Below, one piece after another: positions 38,979 to 48,849 of a stretch of 64,000 nt of DNA. The stretch is from an uncultured Anaerolineae bacterium. GTDB lineage: Bacteria > Chloroflexota > Anaerolineae > Aggregatilineales > Phototrophicaceae. The stretch spans positions 1 through 64,000 of the forward strand of contig CALAJK010000061.1 in assembly GCA_937922795.1 (NCBI GenBank), read 5' to 3'. Under the pieces are notes generated by a model that saw only the letters and a list, made by a program, of their open reading frames with translations, searched no databases and was not told the DNA's origin. Each line of letters starts with the position of its first letter. Position 1 is the first letter of the stretch. Both the position numbers and the translations under genes were made by a program.

Positions 38979-40136
38979 TCAGCGGCGCGCCCCCAGCGTC
39001 ACCGGCAGCGTGATCGTCTGGCCGCCGCGCCACACCGTCAGGGTGATCGTCTGGCCGGGGACGGTATTGGCCGCCAGATACGATACCAGCGAGCTCATGC
39101 CGGTCATGGGCACGCCGTCAATGGCTGTGATCACATCGGCGGACGACGGCACGACCACGCCGCCGACCTCGACCGGGTTCGACGCGCCGCGCAGCCCCGC
39201 CCGGTCAGCCGGGCCGCCAGGCGCGACCGAGCCGACCACCACGCCGCGGATGTCGTTCGGCAGCCCCAGTGCCTCGATCAGCCGCAGGCTCAATCCTTCC
39301 TCCGAGATGGATGAGATCCCCAGGTAGCTGTAGTTGACGCGGCCTGATGCGACTAGTTCAGGCACGACCCGCGCCACCAGATTGCTGGGGATGGCGAAGC
39401 CGATGCCGGAGTTGCTGCGCGTGCGGCTGATGATCTGCGAGTTGACGCCGATGACTTCGCCGCGCAGATTGAGCAGCGGGCCGCCGCTGTTGCCGGGGTT
39501 GATGGCCGCGTCCGTCTGGATGACGGAGCCGACGCTGAACTGCGTCAGCCCCTGGATAGTGCGGTCGAGCGCGCTGATGATGCCGCTGGTCAGCGTCCAG
39601 CGCTGACCGAACGGGCTGCCGATGGCCAGCACCGTTTGGCCGATGAACAGCTCATCGGAGTTGCCCAGCGTCACCGGGTACAGTTTCTCAGCCGGCAGAT
39701 CCACCTTCAACACCGCCAGATCCGAGTCGGGGTCTAGGCCGACGATCCTGCCCGCGACGATCGTCCCGTCTAAGAAATTGACCTCGATGCGCGTAGCGCC
39801 GTCCACCACGTGGTTGTTGGTGGCGATGTGCCCCTGCTGGTCAAGGACGAAGCCAGTGCCCGACGACTCGAACGAGTCGGTCAGAGTGCGGCGGGCGCTG
39901 CCGGCCACATTGATCGAGACGACTGACGGGCTGACGCGGTTGTAGATGTCCGCGAACAGGCGTTCGTTTTCTGTGAGCGCCGTCTGAGCCGCGGGCGGTG
40001 CCAGCCGCAGCTCAACCGAAGCAGGGGCGGTGGTCGTGCCGGTGAACACGGTCGTGCCCAGCACAAAACCCAGGGCGACCAGCAGCGCCGACCCCACTAA
40101 CGCCGCCGCGCGGCGCACGATATTCCATAACAACAT
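38979..40136 (-). CDS. HtrA/DegP-like serine protease with PDZ domain (second copy)
   Basis: GTGFVLDQQGHIATNNHVVDGA, DPDSDLAVLKVD, IQTDAAINPGNSGGPLLNLRGEVIGVNSQI, PDZ. Confidence 0.95.
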   Translation of the reverse strand: MLLWNIVRRAAALVGSALLVALGFVLGTTVFTGTTTAPASVELRLAPPAAQTALTENERLFADIYNRVSPSVVSINVAGSARRTLTDSFESSGTGFVLDQQGHIATNNHVVDGATRIEVNFLDGTIVAGRIVGLDPDSDLAVLKVDLPAEKLYPVTLGNSDELFIGQTVLAIGSPFGQRWTLTSGIISALDRTIQGLTQFSVGSVIQTDAAINPGNSGGPLLNLRGEVIGVNSQIISRTRSNSGIGFAIPSNLVARVVPELVASGRVNYSYLGISSISEEGLSLRLIEALGLPNDIRGVVVGSVAPGGPADRAGLRGASNPVEVGGVVVPSSADVITAIDGVPMTGMSSLVSYLAANTVPGQTITLTVWRGGQTITLPVTLGARR

Positions 40137-40277
40137 AAGCGATCCCTCGCGGTCAACAGTCGATCGATGCTTTTATTCTAAGCCTGTCGCTGCTGCAAGG
40201 CTATGCGAGCAGGCTTTGACATCGTTGACGATAAATCAGGACTATGAGGGAAAACTGAAACAGGCATTAGGGGGCTG

Positions 40278-41477
40278 TCAGCCGCCAGTGGGCGTGGCAC
40301 AGCCGGGCGGCCCCTCCGGCGGGTAGACCCAGGTTTGGCGCACGGCGGCGTCGGCGGCCATAGCGCGAAACTCGTTGTAGGTGGCCAGCAGGCTGGGGCA
40401 GTCGCCCAGGATTTCCGCCGCCTGCCCCTGCAAGTACCAGCACTCGAAGCGGCGTTCGCTCACGGGAACGTTCTGCATCACCTGGAGCGATGAACAGCGG
40501 TGGAGCGCTGCCTGCGCGGCGCGGAAGTCTCCCTGCAGGAAGTATTCGCGCCCCAGTTGATACCAGCCGTCAGCCCAGTCGGGGGCGCGTTCGGTGACTT
40601 GGCCACAGTAGTCCAACGCCGCTTCGCGTTCGCGCAGCAGGCTGGACAGTTCGCACAACCGCAGGCGGGCTTTGATGTTGGCCGGATCATAGGCCAGCAC
40701 CTGGAAATAGGCGGCGGTGGCGGCGTCGGCGTCGCCGAGCTGGAGCGCGTACAGCGCCCGCTCAAAGTACAGCGGCAGCAGCCGGTTGTGCAGCGCCAGG
40801 GCACGCTCGACCGCTTGGACGGCGCTGCGGTAATCGCCCAAGTCGCTGTAGCTGATAGCCAGGGCGCGCAGGCCGTCGAGCGCCCACTCCGGCTGTTCTA
40901 GGGCGCGCTGCGTCTCGCGCAGGGCGCTTTCGAAGCTGCCCACGCTGCCGTAAGCCAGCGCCAGCGCCAGCCGGGCCATGCCGTTGTCCGGCTGGCTCTG
41001 GAGCACCCGGCGGGCGATTTCGGCGGCGGTCACCGGCTGGCCGGCGGCCTGGAGCGCGTAGGCCTGGGCGGCCTGCAAGCGCGGATCCGACGGGTCGAAG
41101 GCGACGGCTTCGGCGGTGATCTGCACGGCAGACTGCCGGTCGGCGGCGTGGTTGTAGTCGCTGTAGCTGCGGTAGATGAGCGCCCGCGTCAGCAGCGCCA
41201 GCGCGTCGGCGTGGTTGGGCGTTTCGATCAAGAGCTGCCGCGCCAGCCGGATGGCGGTGTCTAGGTCGCCGCGGTCGAAAGCCTGCTGGGCCCCGGCGAT
41301 TTGGCCGGAACGAGCGGCTCCGGGGGCGGCCGTCCGCAGCGCGCTGCCGAAGATGCTCCACGAGAACGCCGCTATGCTGGCCAGCACGCCCAGCAGCACG
41401 GTCAGCGACAGGCAGCCGCCGCGCCGGCGGCGCTGTTTGCGAAAGGTCAGGCGAGAGCGATTCCGTTCGACGCGCAT
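40278..41477 (-). CDS. TPR-repeat protein with N-terminal TM anchor
   Basis: Tandem 34-aa-like helical repeats (ALALLTRALIYRSYSDYNHAADRQSAVQITAEAVAFDPSDPR, ALRALAISYSDLGDYRSAVQAVERALALH...). Confidence 0.85.
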   Translation of the reverse strand: MRVERNRSRLTFRKQRRRRGGCLSLTVLLGVLASIAAFSWSIFGSALRTAAPGAARSGQIAGAQQAFDRGDLDTAIRLARQLLIETPNHADALALLTRALIYRSYSDYNHAADRQSAVQITAEAVAFDPSDPRLQAAQAYALQAAGQPVTAAEIARRVLQSQPDNGMARLALALAYGSVGSFESALRETQRALEQPEWALDGLRALAISYSDLGDYRSAVQAVERALALHNRLLPLYFERALYALQLGDADAATAAYFQVLAYDPANIKARLRLCELSSLLREREAALDYCGQVTERAPDWADGWYQLGREYFLQGDFRAAQAALHRCSSLQVMQNVPVSERRFECWYLQGQAAEILGDCPSLLATYNEFRAMAADAAVRQTWVYPPEGPPGCATPTGG

Positions 41478-41641
41478 AGGTTGTCTGGCCGGCAGCGATT
41501 ATAACAGCGGGTGAAGTCGTTCTATAGTACCGTCATTTCGCGCAAAAAACAGCCGACGGGCGGAGACAAAACAAATCCCTCTTGCAGCGGCGCAGGGGAG
41601 TGGGTATACTCATCCTCGCTTCAGGCGCGCCTGAAGCATCG

Positions 41642-41714
41642 GCCGAGGTAGCTCAGTTGGTAGAGCAACGCACTGAAAATGCGTGGGTCCCCAGTTCAAG
41701 TCTGGGCCTCGGCA
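41642..41714 (+). tRNA. tRNA-Phe (anticodon GAA)
   Basis: Acceptor GCCGAGG/CCTCGGC, D arm GCTCAGTTGGTAGAGC, anticodon arm CGCAC-TGAAAAT-GCGTG, T arm CCCAG-TTCAAGT-CTGGG. CCA not encoded. Confidence 0.96.
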
Positions 41715-41718
41715 CAGC

Positions 41719-41741
41719 AGCCCGACGCATAAGGTCGGGCT
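41719..41741 (+). terminator. Stem-loop after tRNA-Phe
   Basis: AGCCCGAC-gcataag-GTCGGGCT, 8-bp perfect stem. Confidence 0.65.
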
Positions 41742-41833
41742 GTTATGCTGTTACCCCGCTTGTGACCCCTTCGCCCTGGCACTATAATGCCTATTAGAAT
41801 GTCGTAAATGGCCTCTTACGGGAGTATCCGCGC

Positions 41834-43561
41834 ATGCTGCCTCGACTGGCTGTTCGCGCTGCTGCAGCGGCAGTCCTGCTGATCGCCCTCAACGGCCTGC
41901 TGTCGCAGGTGACCGCCCAGACCGGCGCGGGCTGCCCGGTGTTGGTTGATTTGGCGCTGTCGCAAATTGGCGCTAACTGCGACCGCCTGGACCGCAACGC
42001 GGCCTGCTACGGGTTCAATCGAGTCGAAGCCCGCTTCAGCAGCGCTATGCCCGAAGGATTCTTCACCCGGCCGTCCGACCGCGCGCCGTTGGCCACCATG
42101 CAAAGCATCCGCACCGCCCCGCTTGACCTGGGGTTGGGCCAGTGGGGCATCGCCGTGCTGAACGTCCAGGCCAATGTGCCGGAGACGCTGCCCGGCCAGG
42201 CGGCGACCATGCTGCTGATGGGCGATACCGAAGTCGAGAACGCGGTCAGCGCGCCGTCCGCCAGCGAGCCGGTGACGGTGACGCTGGCGCTGGAAGCCGC
42301 GCTGCATGCCGGACCGGACGCGGGCACGCCCATAGTAGTCACCATCCCCGCCGGCACGCAGCTCGCCGTGCAAGCGCGCACCGCCGACAGCCAGTGGCTG
42401 CGCATCGCCGCCGGCCTGGATCCGGTGTGGCTGCCGACCGCCGCCATCGCCGCCAATCCGGCCGTCGTCCGGCTGCCGGTAGACCAACCGGTCAGCGGCA
42501 GCCCCATGCAGGCTTTCTACTTTCGCACCGGCCCGGCGTCCACGCAGTGCCTGGGGACGCCGTCGGTGCTGGCCATCCGCAGCCCGGAGAACCTCACCGT
42601 TGACCTGACCGTGAACGGGGCTGATATTCGTCTGGGATCGCTAGTGACGCTGCGGACGATCGGCGATTTGATGCGGCTGACGACGCTGCATGGCCAGGCG
42701 ATCATTGACCCGAACGGTCGCAATCCGATCGTGGTGCCGGCCGGCTTCACCACCAGCACCTGTCTGGCCGCCCCTGACGATCTGGGCGCTGACGGCCAGG
42801 CCAATGATCGCAGCGTGGATGCGAGCTGCGCCTGGGAGCCGCCGCGTCCGGCCGCGCCGGACGAACTGGCCGATCAGGCGCTGATCCGGCGCATGCTGGC
42901 CGAGCTAGGGCTACAGGCTGAGCTGCCCACTCCCACGCTGCCCGCGCCTGAGTGCCCCGTCGGCGCGACCATCACCCACGTGGTCAGCCGCGGCGAGAAC
43001 CTGTTCCGCATCAGCCTGCGCTACCAGACCAGCGTGGCGGCCATTCTGCAGGCCAACGGCCTGACCAACCCCAACCTGATTTATCCCAACCAGCGGCTGA
43101 CGATTCCCTGCGGCGTGGACACCGGCCGGCCGTCGTTCCCGCCGCCGCCGCTGCCGCCGCTGCCGCGGCCCGGCTTCGACCAGGGCGCGCCGCCCGTCGC
43201 CGGCGTGGACTGCTCACGCTTCCGGGCGACTTCGCCGCTGGACGGCTTGCCCGTCGGACAGGCGACGTTCTTCTGGGACCCGGCGCCGGGCGCGGCCTCG
43301 TACCGGGTCAACATCTACAACCTGGATGAGCGCCGCGGCGCGCTGGTGGGCACGTTTGTCACCGGCGGCGAAAACACCAACTTGACTGCCCCGGTGACCA
43401 TTGACGCGCTGGGCTACGGCTTTCAATTCGCCTGGGAAGTGCTGGCGATCGGTCCCGATGGGCAGGTGGCCTGCGCTTCAAACCGCTATACCGTCCCGCG
43501 CGCGCCGCAGCCTGAACCGGGCGCGCCGCAGCCTAGCCCAAGCGCGCCGCGGCCTCAGTAG
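41834..43561 (+). CDS. Secreted protein with LysM domain and SH3-like region
   Basis: Signal peptide; THVVSRGENLFRISLRYQTSVAAILQANGLTNPNLIYPNQRLTIPC is a LysM; Pro-rich linkers; C-terminal Fn3/Ig-like. Confidence 0.85.
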   Translation: MLPRLAVRAAAAAVLLIALNGLLSQVTAQTGAGCPVLVDLALSQIGANCDRLDRNAACYGFNRVEARFSSAMPEGFFTRPSDRAPLATMQSIRTAPLDLGLGQWGIAVLNVQANVPETLPGQAATMLLMGDTEVENAVSAPSASEPVTVTLALEAALHAGPDAGTPIVVTIPAGTQLAVQARTADSQWLRIAAGLDPVWLPTAAIAANPAVVRLPVDQPVSGSPMQAFYFRTGPASTQCLGTPSVLAIRSPENLTVDLTVNGADIRLGSLVTLRTIGDLMRLTTLHGQAIIDPNGRNPIVVPAGFTTSTCLAAPDDLGADGQANDRSVDASCAWEPPRPAAPDELADQALIRRMLAELGLQAELPTPTLPAPECPVGATITHVVSRGENLFRISLRYQTSVAAILQANGLTNPNLIYPNQRLTIPCGVDTGRPSFPPPPLPPLPRPGFDQGAPPVAGVDCSRFRATSPLDGLPVGQATFFWDPAPGAASYRVNIYNLDERRGALVGTFVTGGENTNLTAPVTIDALGYGFQFAWEVLAIGPDGQVACASNRYTVPRAPQPEPGAPQPSPSAPRPQ

Positions 43562-43703
43562 CGGCAGCGCCGCGGCATCTTCCCGAACTGGCAGCAGTCA
43601 GCCACACTGGCGGAAGAGAGGTCGCACCGAGTGGATCATCCGGCTGGCGGCGCTGCCGCTGAAGGGGCGCCCAACTGCCGGATGAGCGCTACCATGTCCA
43701 CGC

Positions 43704-44792
43704 TCAGTTCACCTGCTCGGTCAGGCGCGCGAGCGCTGCCTCGCATTTCAAGGTCAGTGAGGGTCTGCCAGATGACTGATGCCAGCCGGACGCTTCCTGG
43801 TAGACCAGATCAGCCATCGCATCCAGCCAGTCGGGTTGGTCGTTGAGGCACGGCACGAGCTGGAAGGATTCGCCGCCGGCCGCGTAGAACGCGCGAGCCG
43901 CCTCGTGCCCCAGTTCGTCCAGCGTCTCCAAGCAGTCAGCGGTGAAGCCGGGGCAGGCCACCAGCACTGATTTGACCCCCGCCCGCGCCAGCTCGATCAA
44001 CGTCTGGTCGGTGTAGGGTATCAGCCACGGCTCGCGCCCGAACCGCGATTGGAACGTCAGCAGCCACTGGTCGGGCTTCAACCCCAGCGCGTCCGCCAGC
44101 AGGCGGGCTGTCGTCTCCGCCTGCGCCCGATACGGGTCGCCGCCGTCCACAAAGCGCTGCGGCACCCCATGAAACGAAAACAGGAACCGCTCCGGCGGGC
44201 GCGGCATGGCCCGCATCACCCGCTCGACTCCCGACTGGAGCCCGGCCAGATACCCTGGGTGATCGTAATACGGGGGGACGAAGCGCAGTGTAGGCAGCGC
44301 GCGCTTGCGCTCAAAGAACAGCGGACAGCGCCGGCCGCCCGCCGCCCGCACGACCGCATCATAGATTGAAGCGGTCGTGCTGGATGAGAACTGCGGGAAC
44401 ATCGGCAGCACCAGGATGCGATCAATTCCCTCAGCCTCAAGCTGCGCCACCGCCGCGGCGATGCTCGGCTGACCGTAGCGCATCCCCAGCACGACGCGAA
44501 AACCGTCGCCCAGCCGCGCCTGCAGCCCTACCGCCTGGCGCTGGGAATACACCAGCAGCGGCGATCCCTCCGGCGTCCAGATGCGCCGGTAGAGCGCCGC
44601 CGACCGCGCCGGTCGGCGCGGCAGCACGATCAGCCGCAGGATGAGCTGCCACAACAGCGGGTTGGTATCCACCACCCGCCGGTCGGAGAGGAACTCTTTC
44701 AGATATGAGCGCAGGGCGGCTGGCGTAGGCGCGTCAGGCGTGCCGAGCGCCGCCACCAGCACGCCGATCGGACGCGACAGGCGGTCATTCAT
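43704..44792 (-). CDS. hemH: Ferrochelatase
   Basis: IGVLVAALGTPDAPTPAALRSYLKEFLSDRRVVD, GMRYGQPSIAAAVAQLEAEGIDRILVLPMFPQFSSSTTASIYDAV, FSFHGVPQRFVDGGDPYRAQAETTARLLADALGL, TFQSRFGREPWLIPYTDQTL. Confidence 0.96.
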   Translation of the reverse strand: MNDRLSRPIGVLVAALGTPDAPTPAALRSYLKEFLSDRRVVDTNPLLWQLILRLIVLPRRPARSAALYRRIWTPEGSPLLVYSQRQAVGLQARLGDGFRVVLGMRYGQPSIAAAVAQLEAEGIDRILVLPMFPQFSSSTTASIYDAVVRAAGGRRCPLFFERKRALPTLRFVPPYYDHPGYLAGLQSGVERVMRAMPRPPERFLFSFHGVPQRFVDGGDPYRAQAETTARLLADALGLKPDQWLLTFQSRFGREPWLIPYTDQTLIELARAGVKSVLVACPGFTADCLETLDELGHEAARAFYAAGGESFQLVPCLNDQPDWLDAMADLVYQEASGWHQSSGRPSLTLKCEAALARLTEQVN

Positions 44793-45046
44793 GCGGTGCA
44801 CACTCCAGGACAATCCGCCATAATGCGGATTAAACAGCCGAAAAAATCTCCACACAGCATACCAAAACCTTAATAAAATTACAAAAACCTGTAGGGTTGC
44901 GGGTGCAGGTGTAGGGCTTGGCGTTTGAGGCCGAAATCGCCGCCGCCCGGCGAGGCTGTTCTAGGTGGCGGGGTGCTGCGGCTGATACCTGCGCTCAGCG
45001 CCGGCCGTCTTACGCTATAATAGCCGCCAGCAGGAGGACAAACGCG

Positions 45047-45361
45047 GTGAACGAGACGATCGAACCCATCCCGCCGGAGCAGGCGCGCGCCATCCTGGAG
45101 GCGGCCATCGCCGCCCGGCTGGGGCCGGACTGGGAGCGTGAGGACAGCGGTTGGGTGCGCGTGACCGGCCACGACTACATGGCGCGGCTGTCGCGTGGGC
45201 GCGTCAACCTGGATTTCTACGTGGATCTGGTGGGCAACGTCACCGTCGAGCAGTCGGAGGCGAGCGCCACCGTGGACGGCCTGCGGCTGGCGCTGCTGCT
45301 CCTGATCGGCCTGTCGGTGGCCATCGCGCTGCTCATCGTCCGCATCGCTAGCGGCGGCTGA
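45047..45361 (+). CDS. Small hypothetical protein with C-terminal TM segment
   Basis: GTG start with upstream AGGAGG; tail LRLALLLLIGLSVAIALLIVRI; directly abuts next CDS. Confidence 0.65.
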   Translation: MNETIEPIPPEQARAILEAAIAARLGPDWEREDSGWVRVTGHDYMARLSRGRVNLDFYVDLVGNVTVEQSEASATVDGLRLALLLLIGLSVAIALLIVRIASGG

Positions 45362-45362
45362 T

Positions 45363-46955
45363 ATGCGCCGCGAGCGCCTGTTGTTGGGGGCGGCGCTGGC
45401 CGCCGTGCTGCTGCTGGCGCTGCCCATCCTCACCTACCCGTTGGGGCGCGACCAGGGCGAGTTCGCCACCATCGCCCGCGGGCTGCTGGACGGCCGCGTC
45501 CCGTACCGCGACCTGTGGAATCCCAAACCGCCGGCCGTGTTCCTGGTCTACGCGGCGGCGCTGCTGCCCGACCGCGCCGGCGGGCTGCTGCGGGCGCTCG
45601 ACCTGCTGCTGTACGCCGCCGTGGGGAGCGCGCTGTACGCTGTTGGCCGGCGGCTGGCGTCGCCGGCGGCGGGGCTGTGGGCGGCGCTGGTCTTCGGCGT
45701 CTTCTACTTCACCGAGTCGTTCTGGACGCTGACGCAGAACGACGGGCTGGCGCTGCTACCGATGACGCTGGCCGCCGTCTGCGCCGTCCGGCTGCTGCCC
45801 GCCGGCGACCGCCCGCAGCCGCCGGGGACTCAGCGCCGGTTGGGCTGGGCGGCGTTGGCCGGCGCCTGGTGCGCGGCGGCGGTATGGTTCAAGTACCCGT
45901 TCGCCCTGTTCGGGCTGGCGCTGGCGGCGGGCTATGCGCTGGCGCGGCGCGGGGCGGGGGACGCCTGGCGCGCCGCCTGGGCGGAGGCGGCAGCGTTTGC
46001 AGCCGGGGGGCTGGCCGTCGGCGCGGCGGGGCTGGCGTGGGTCGCGGCGGCAGGGGCGCTGCCCGACCTGGTCGAGAGCGCCCGCGTCACCTCGCAGTAC
46101 ACGGCGCTGACGTTCAATCGAGACGATTTGCCGGCGTTGATGACCACGGCGCTGGGCTTCCGCTGGGCGCAGTGGGGGCTGCTGGCCATCCTGGCGGCGG
46201 CCAGCTACGGGCTGGCGCGGCTGACGCCGGAGCGCCGCCGTCCCGGCTGGCGGCTGGTCAACCTGTGGCTGGTGGCCGGCGCGGCCATGATGCTGGTGCA
46301 GGCCAAAGGTTACGACTATCACTGGCTGCCGCTGCTGCCGCCGCTGGCGCTGCTGGCCGGCGATGGGCTGGCGCGCGCTGTGCAAACGCTCACCTGGCGT
46401 TTAACCCACGTTAGCCCCGTTCCATCTAGGATAGTGATGGCTGGCGCGTCCGCCGTCGCCGCGGGCGGCCTGCTGCTGGCGCTCGCGCTGAGCGTGTGGC
46501 CGAAAGCCTGGCCGTATTTGACCGGCCAAGAGGATCAGCTCGCCTATTACGACCGGTTTCAAGGCGGCGAGTTCATCGCCGGCGAGTCGCTGCGGGTGGC
46601 GGCGTGGCTGTCGGCGCGCACTACCCCCGGCGATTCGCTATTCATCTGGGGCTTTCGCCCGGAGGTATACGTCCTCAGCCGGCTGAATCCGGCATCACGG
46701 TTCATCTTCCATTTCCCGCTGGTGGGCGATTGGTATCCGGCGGCCTGGAAGCAGCAGACGGTCGATACGTTGTGGGCCGCGCTGCCGCCGTATGCGCTGG
46801 TGCTGCAGGCTGACTATATGCCCTGGGTGACGGGGCGAGATGCCGACTCGAACACGCTGCTTCAGGAGTATACTGAACTCAACAACTGGTTGATGTTCAA
46901 CTACGAGCGCGAGACGCAGATAGGCAGCTTCTTCATATGGCGACGAAAGTCATGA
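45363..46955 (+). CDS. Glycosyltransferase family 39 membrane protein
   Basis: YPLGRDQGEFATIARGLLDGRVPYRDLWNPKPPAVFLVYA (GT39 acidic loop) and multi-TM. Confidence 0.85.
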   Translation: MRRERLLLGAALAAVLLLALPILTYPLGRDQGEFATIARGLLDGRVPYRDLWNPKPPAVFLVYAAALLPDRAGGLLRALDLLLYAAVGSALYAVGRRLASPAAGLWAALVFGVFYFTESFWTLTQNDGLALLPMTLAAVCAVRLLPAGDRPQPPGTQRRLGWAALAGAWCAAAVWFKYPFALFGLALAAGYALARRGAGDAWRAAWAEAAAFAAGGLAVGAAGLAWVAAAGALPDLVESARVTSQYTALTFNRDDLPALMTTALGFRWAQWGLLAILAAASYGLARLTPERRRPGWRLVNLWLVAGAAMMLVQAKGYDYHWLPLLPPLALLAGDGLARAVQTLTWRLTHVSPVPSRIVMAGASAVAAGGLLLALALSVWPKAWPYLTGQEDQLAYYDRFQGGEFIAGESLRVAAWLSARTTPGDSLFIWGFRPEVYVLSRLNPASRFIFHFPLVGDWYPAAWKQQTVDTLWAALPPYALVLQADYMPWVTGRDADSNTLLQEYTELNNWLMFNYERETQIGSFFIWRRKS

Positions 46956-47368
46956 GCAAGGTCATCATCCGGCCGGCGGTAGAGGCGGACATCCCCCAAC
47001 TGGCGCAGTTCATCCGCCCGTTTGTGGACGACGGCCAACTGCTGCCGCGCACGATGGATGAGCTGTCGGAGCTGATCCCGTCGTTCTTCATCGCCGATAT
47101 GGACGGCCGGATCGTAGGCTGCGCCGCCCTGGAGATCTACTCGCCCAAGCTGGCCGAAATCCGCAGCCTGGCGGTTGACCCGCACGCGCGCGGCCACGGC
47201 ATCGGCAAGCTGCTGGTCGAGGCCTGCCTGGAGCGCGCGCGCGAGCAGAACGTGTTCGAGGTGATGGCCATCACCGCCACCGATGGTTTCTTCAAGGCGT
47301 GCGGCTTCGACTACACGCTGCCCGGTATGAAGCGCGCCCTGTTCATGCAAATGCGCGATAAACATTGA
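46952..47368 (+). CDS. GNAT family N-acetyltransferase (N-acetylglutamate synthase-like)
   Basis: IRPAVEADIPQLAQFIRPFVDDGQLLPRTMDEL...VGCAALEIYSPKLAEIRSLAVDPHARGHGIGKLLVEACLERA; ATG overlaps upstream TGA. Confidence 0.9.
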   Translation: MSKVIIRPAVEADIPQLAQFIRPFVDDGQLLPRTMDELSELIPSFFIADMDGRIVGCAALEIYSPKLAEIRSLAVDPHARGHGIGKLLVEACLERAREQNVFEVMAITATDGFFKACGFDYTLPGMKRALFMQMRDKH

Positions 47369-47444
47369 TGGACGCTGAGGACAGCGCCGTCGCGGCGCTT
47401 AGCGGAAGCGAGCGAGAAGCCTCTCGCTCAGAAATGGTGTAAAC

Positions 47445-48233
47445 ATGAGCTTCACCGAACTGGTGGCGTTGGGCGGGCTGGCGATACTGGCGTTCATGGT
47501 CGTCTTGTGGCTGGTCAGCCTGAGGCTGAAGGATGCCAGCATCGTGGATATTTTCTGGGGGCCGGGCTTCGTCCTGGCCGTCTGGCTGTACTTTGCGGCT
47601 GCGCCAGACGGTTACGCGCCGCGCAAACTGCTGGCGGCCGTCCTGACCACCATCTGGGGACTGCGGTTAGGCGGCTATCTGGCCTGGCGCAATCTGGGGC
47701 GGGGCGAGGATTTTCGCTATCGCGCCTGGCGCGAGGCGCACGGTCCAAAGTGGTGGTGGCACAGCCTGTTCAAAGTCTTCCTGCTGCAAGGAGCAGTGAT
47801 GTGGCTGATTTCGGCCCCGCTGGCGCTGGCGCAGTTCAGCTCAGAACCGGCCGCCGGGACGGCGCTGGACGCGCTGGGCGCGGCGCTGTGGGGGATCGGC
47901 TTGTTTTTCGAGGCGGTGGGCGACTGGCAGTTGGCGCGCTTCAAAGCCGACCCGGCCAACCAGGGGCAAGTGATGGACCGGGGGTTGTGGCGTTTCACCC
48001 GGCACCCCAACTACTTCGGCGATGCGTTGGTGTGGTGGGGGCTGTTCCTGCTGGCGGCCTCGGCGCCCTGGGGCTGGCTGACCGCCGTCAGCCCGGCGGT
48101 GATGACGCTGCTGCTGCGGCGCATCTCCGGTGTGACCATGCTGGAACGCAGCCTGAGCCGGACGAAGCCGCAGTACGCGGACTACATCCGTACCACCAGC
48201 GCGTTCTTCCCGCGTCCGCCGCGCGAGCCCTGA
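47445..48233 (+). CDS. DUF1295 / steroid 5-alpha-reductase C-terminal-like membrane protein
   Basis: KDASIVDIFWGPGFVLAVW, DRGLWRFTRHPNYFGDALVWWGLFLLA, SRTKPQYADYIRTTSAFFPRPP. Confidence 0.92.
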   Translation: MSFTELVALGGLAILAFMVVLWLVSLRLKDASIVDIFWGPGFVLAVWLYFAAAPDGYAPRKLLAAVLTTIWGLRLGGYLAWRNLGRGEDFRYRAWREAHGPKWWWHSLFKVFLLQGAVMWLISAPLALAQFSSEPAAGTALDALGAALWGIGLFFEAVGDWQLARFKADPANQGQVMDRGLWRFTRHPNYFGDALVWWGLFLLAASAPWGWLTAVSPAVMTLLLRRISGVTMLERSLSRTKPQYADYIRTTSAFFPRPPREP

Positions 48234-48318
48234 GCGAAAGCCTATTCTCAAACGACGGCCGAGCGTCTATAATCCCCTCGTACTGGCCCGTGGGCGGGCC
48301 TAGCAAAGGAAACACCGT

Positions 48319-48831
48319 ATGACCGATCAAATCCGAGATGGCATGGTTGTCAGCCTGGCCTATGTCTTAACCGTGGACGGCAAAGAAGTTGGCCGCTCCG
48401 ATCACAATGAGCCGCTGGAGTATCTGCACGGGGCTGAGAACATCGTGCCAGGTCTAGAGGCGGCGCTCACGGGCAAACGGGTAGGCGATCAGTTCACCGT
48501 CACCATCCCGCCTGAAGATGCCTACGGCGAGTACGACGAGGACGATATCGACGAGTTCCAAGTTGAAGACATCCCCGGCGCGGAGAATCTTGAGCCCGGC
48601 ATGGTCGTCGAGATGGAAGATGACGACGGCTACATCGAAGTGGGCATGGTCAAGTCGGTCGAGGATGGTGTGGTGGTGGTGGACTTCAACCCGCCGCTGG
48701 CCGGCAAGACGCTGACCTTCGACGTGAAGGTGCTGTCCATGCGCCAGGCGAACGCTGAAGAGCTGAAACACGGCCACCCGCACTCGCTGGATGACTATTA
48801 CGACGACGAGGATTACGACGACGAAGATTGA
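48319..48831 (+). CDS. FKBP-type peptidyl-prolyl cis-trans isomerase (SlyD-like)
   Basis: DGMVVSLAYVLTVDGKEVGRSDHNEPLEYLHGAENIVPGLEAALTGKRVGDQFTVTIPPEDAYGEYDEDD; acidic C-terminal tail DDYYDDEDYDDED. Confidence 0.94.
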   Translation: MTDQIRDGMVVSLAYVLTVDGKEVGRSDHNEPLEYLHGAENIVPGLEAALTGKRVGDQFTVTIPPEDAYGEYDEDDIDEFQVEDIPGAENLEPGMVVEMEDDDGYIEVGMVKSVEDGVVVVDFNPPLAGKTLTFDVKVLSMRQANAEELKHGHPHSLDDYYDDEDYDDED

Positions 48832-48849
48832 CCCGCGTCTCGGCCTTCA

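Noticed and set aside
45515-46414. 299-aa plus-strand ORF
   Set aside because: Alternate-frame ORF inside the GT39 gene; no protein-like motifs.
47383-47429. Two short hairpins (AGCGCC/GGCGCT and GAGCGAG/CTCGCTC) between GNAT and DUF1295 genes
   Set aside because: Short stems likely to occur by chance at this GC; no other supporting evidence.
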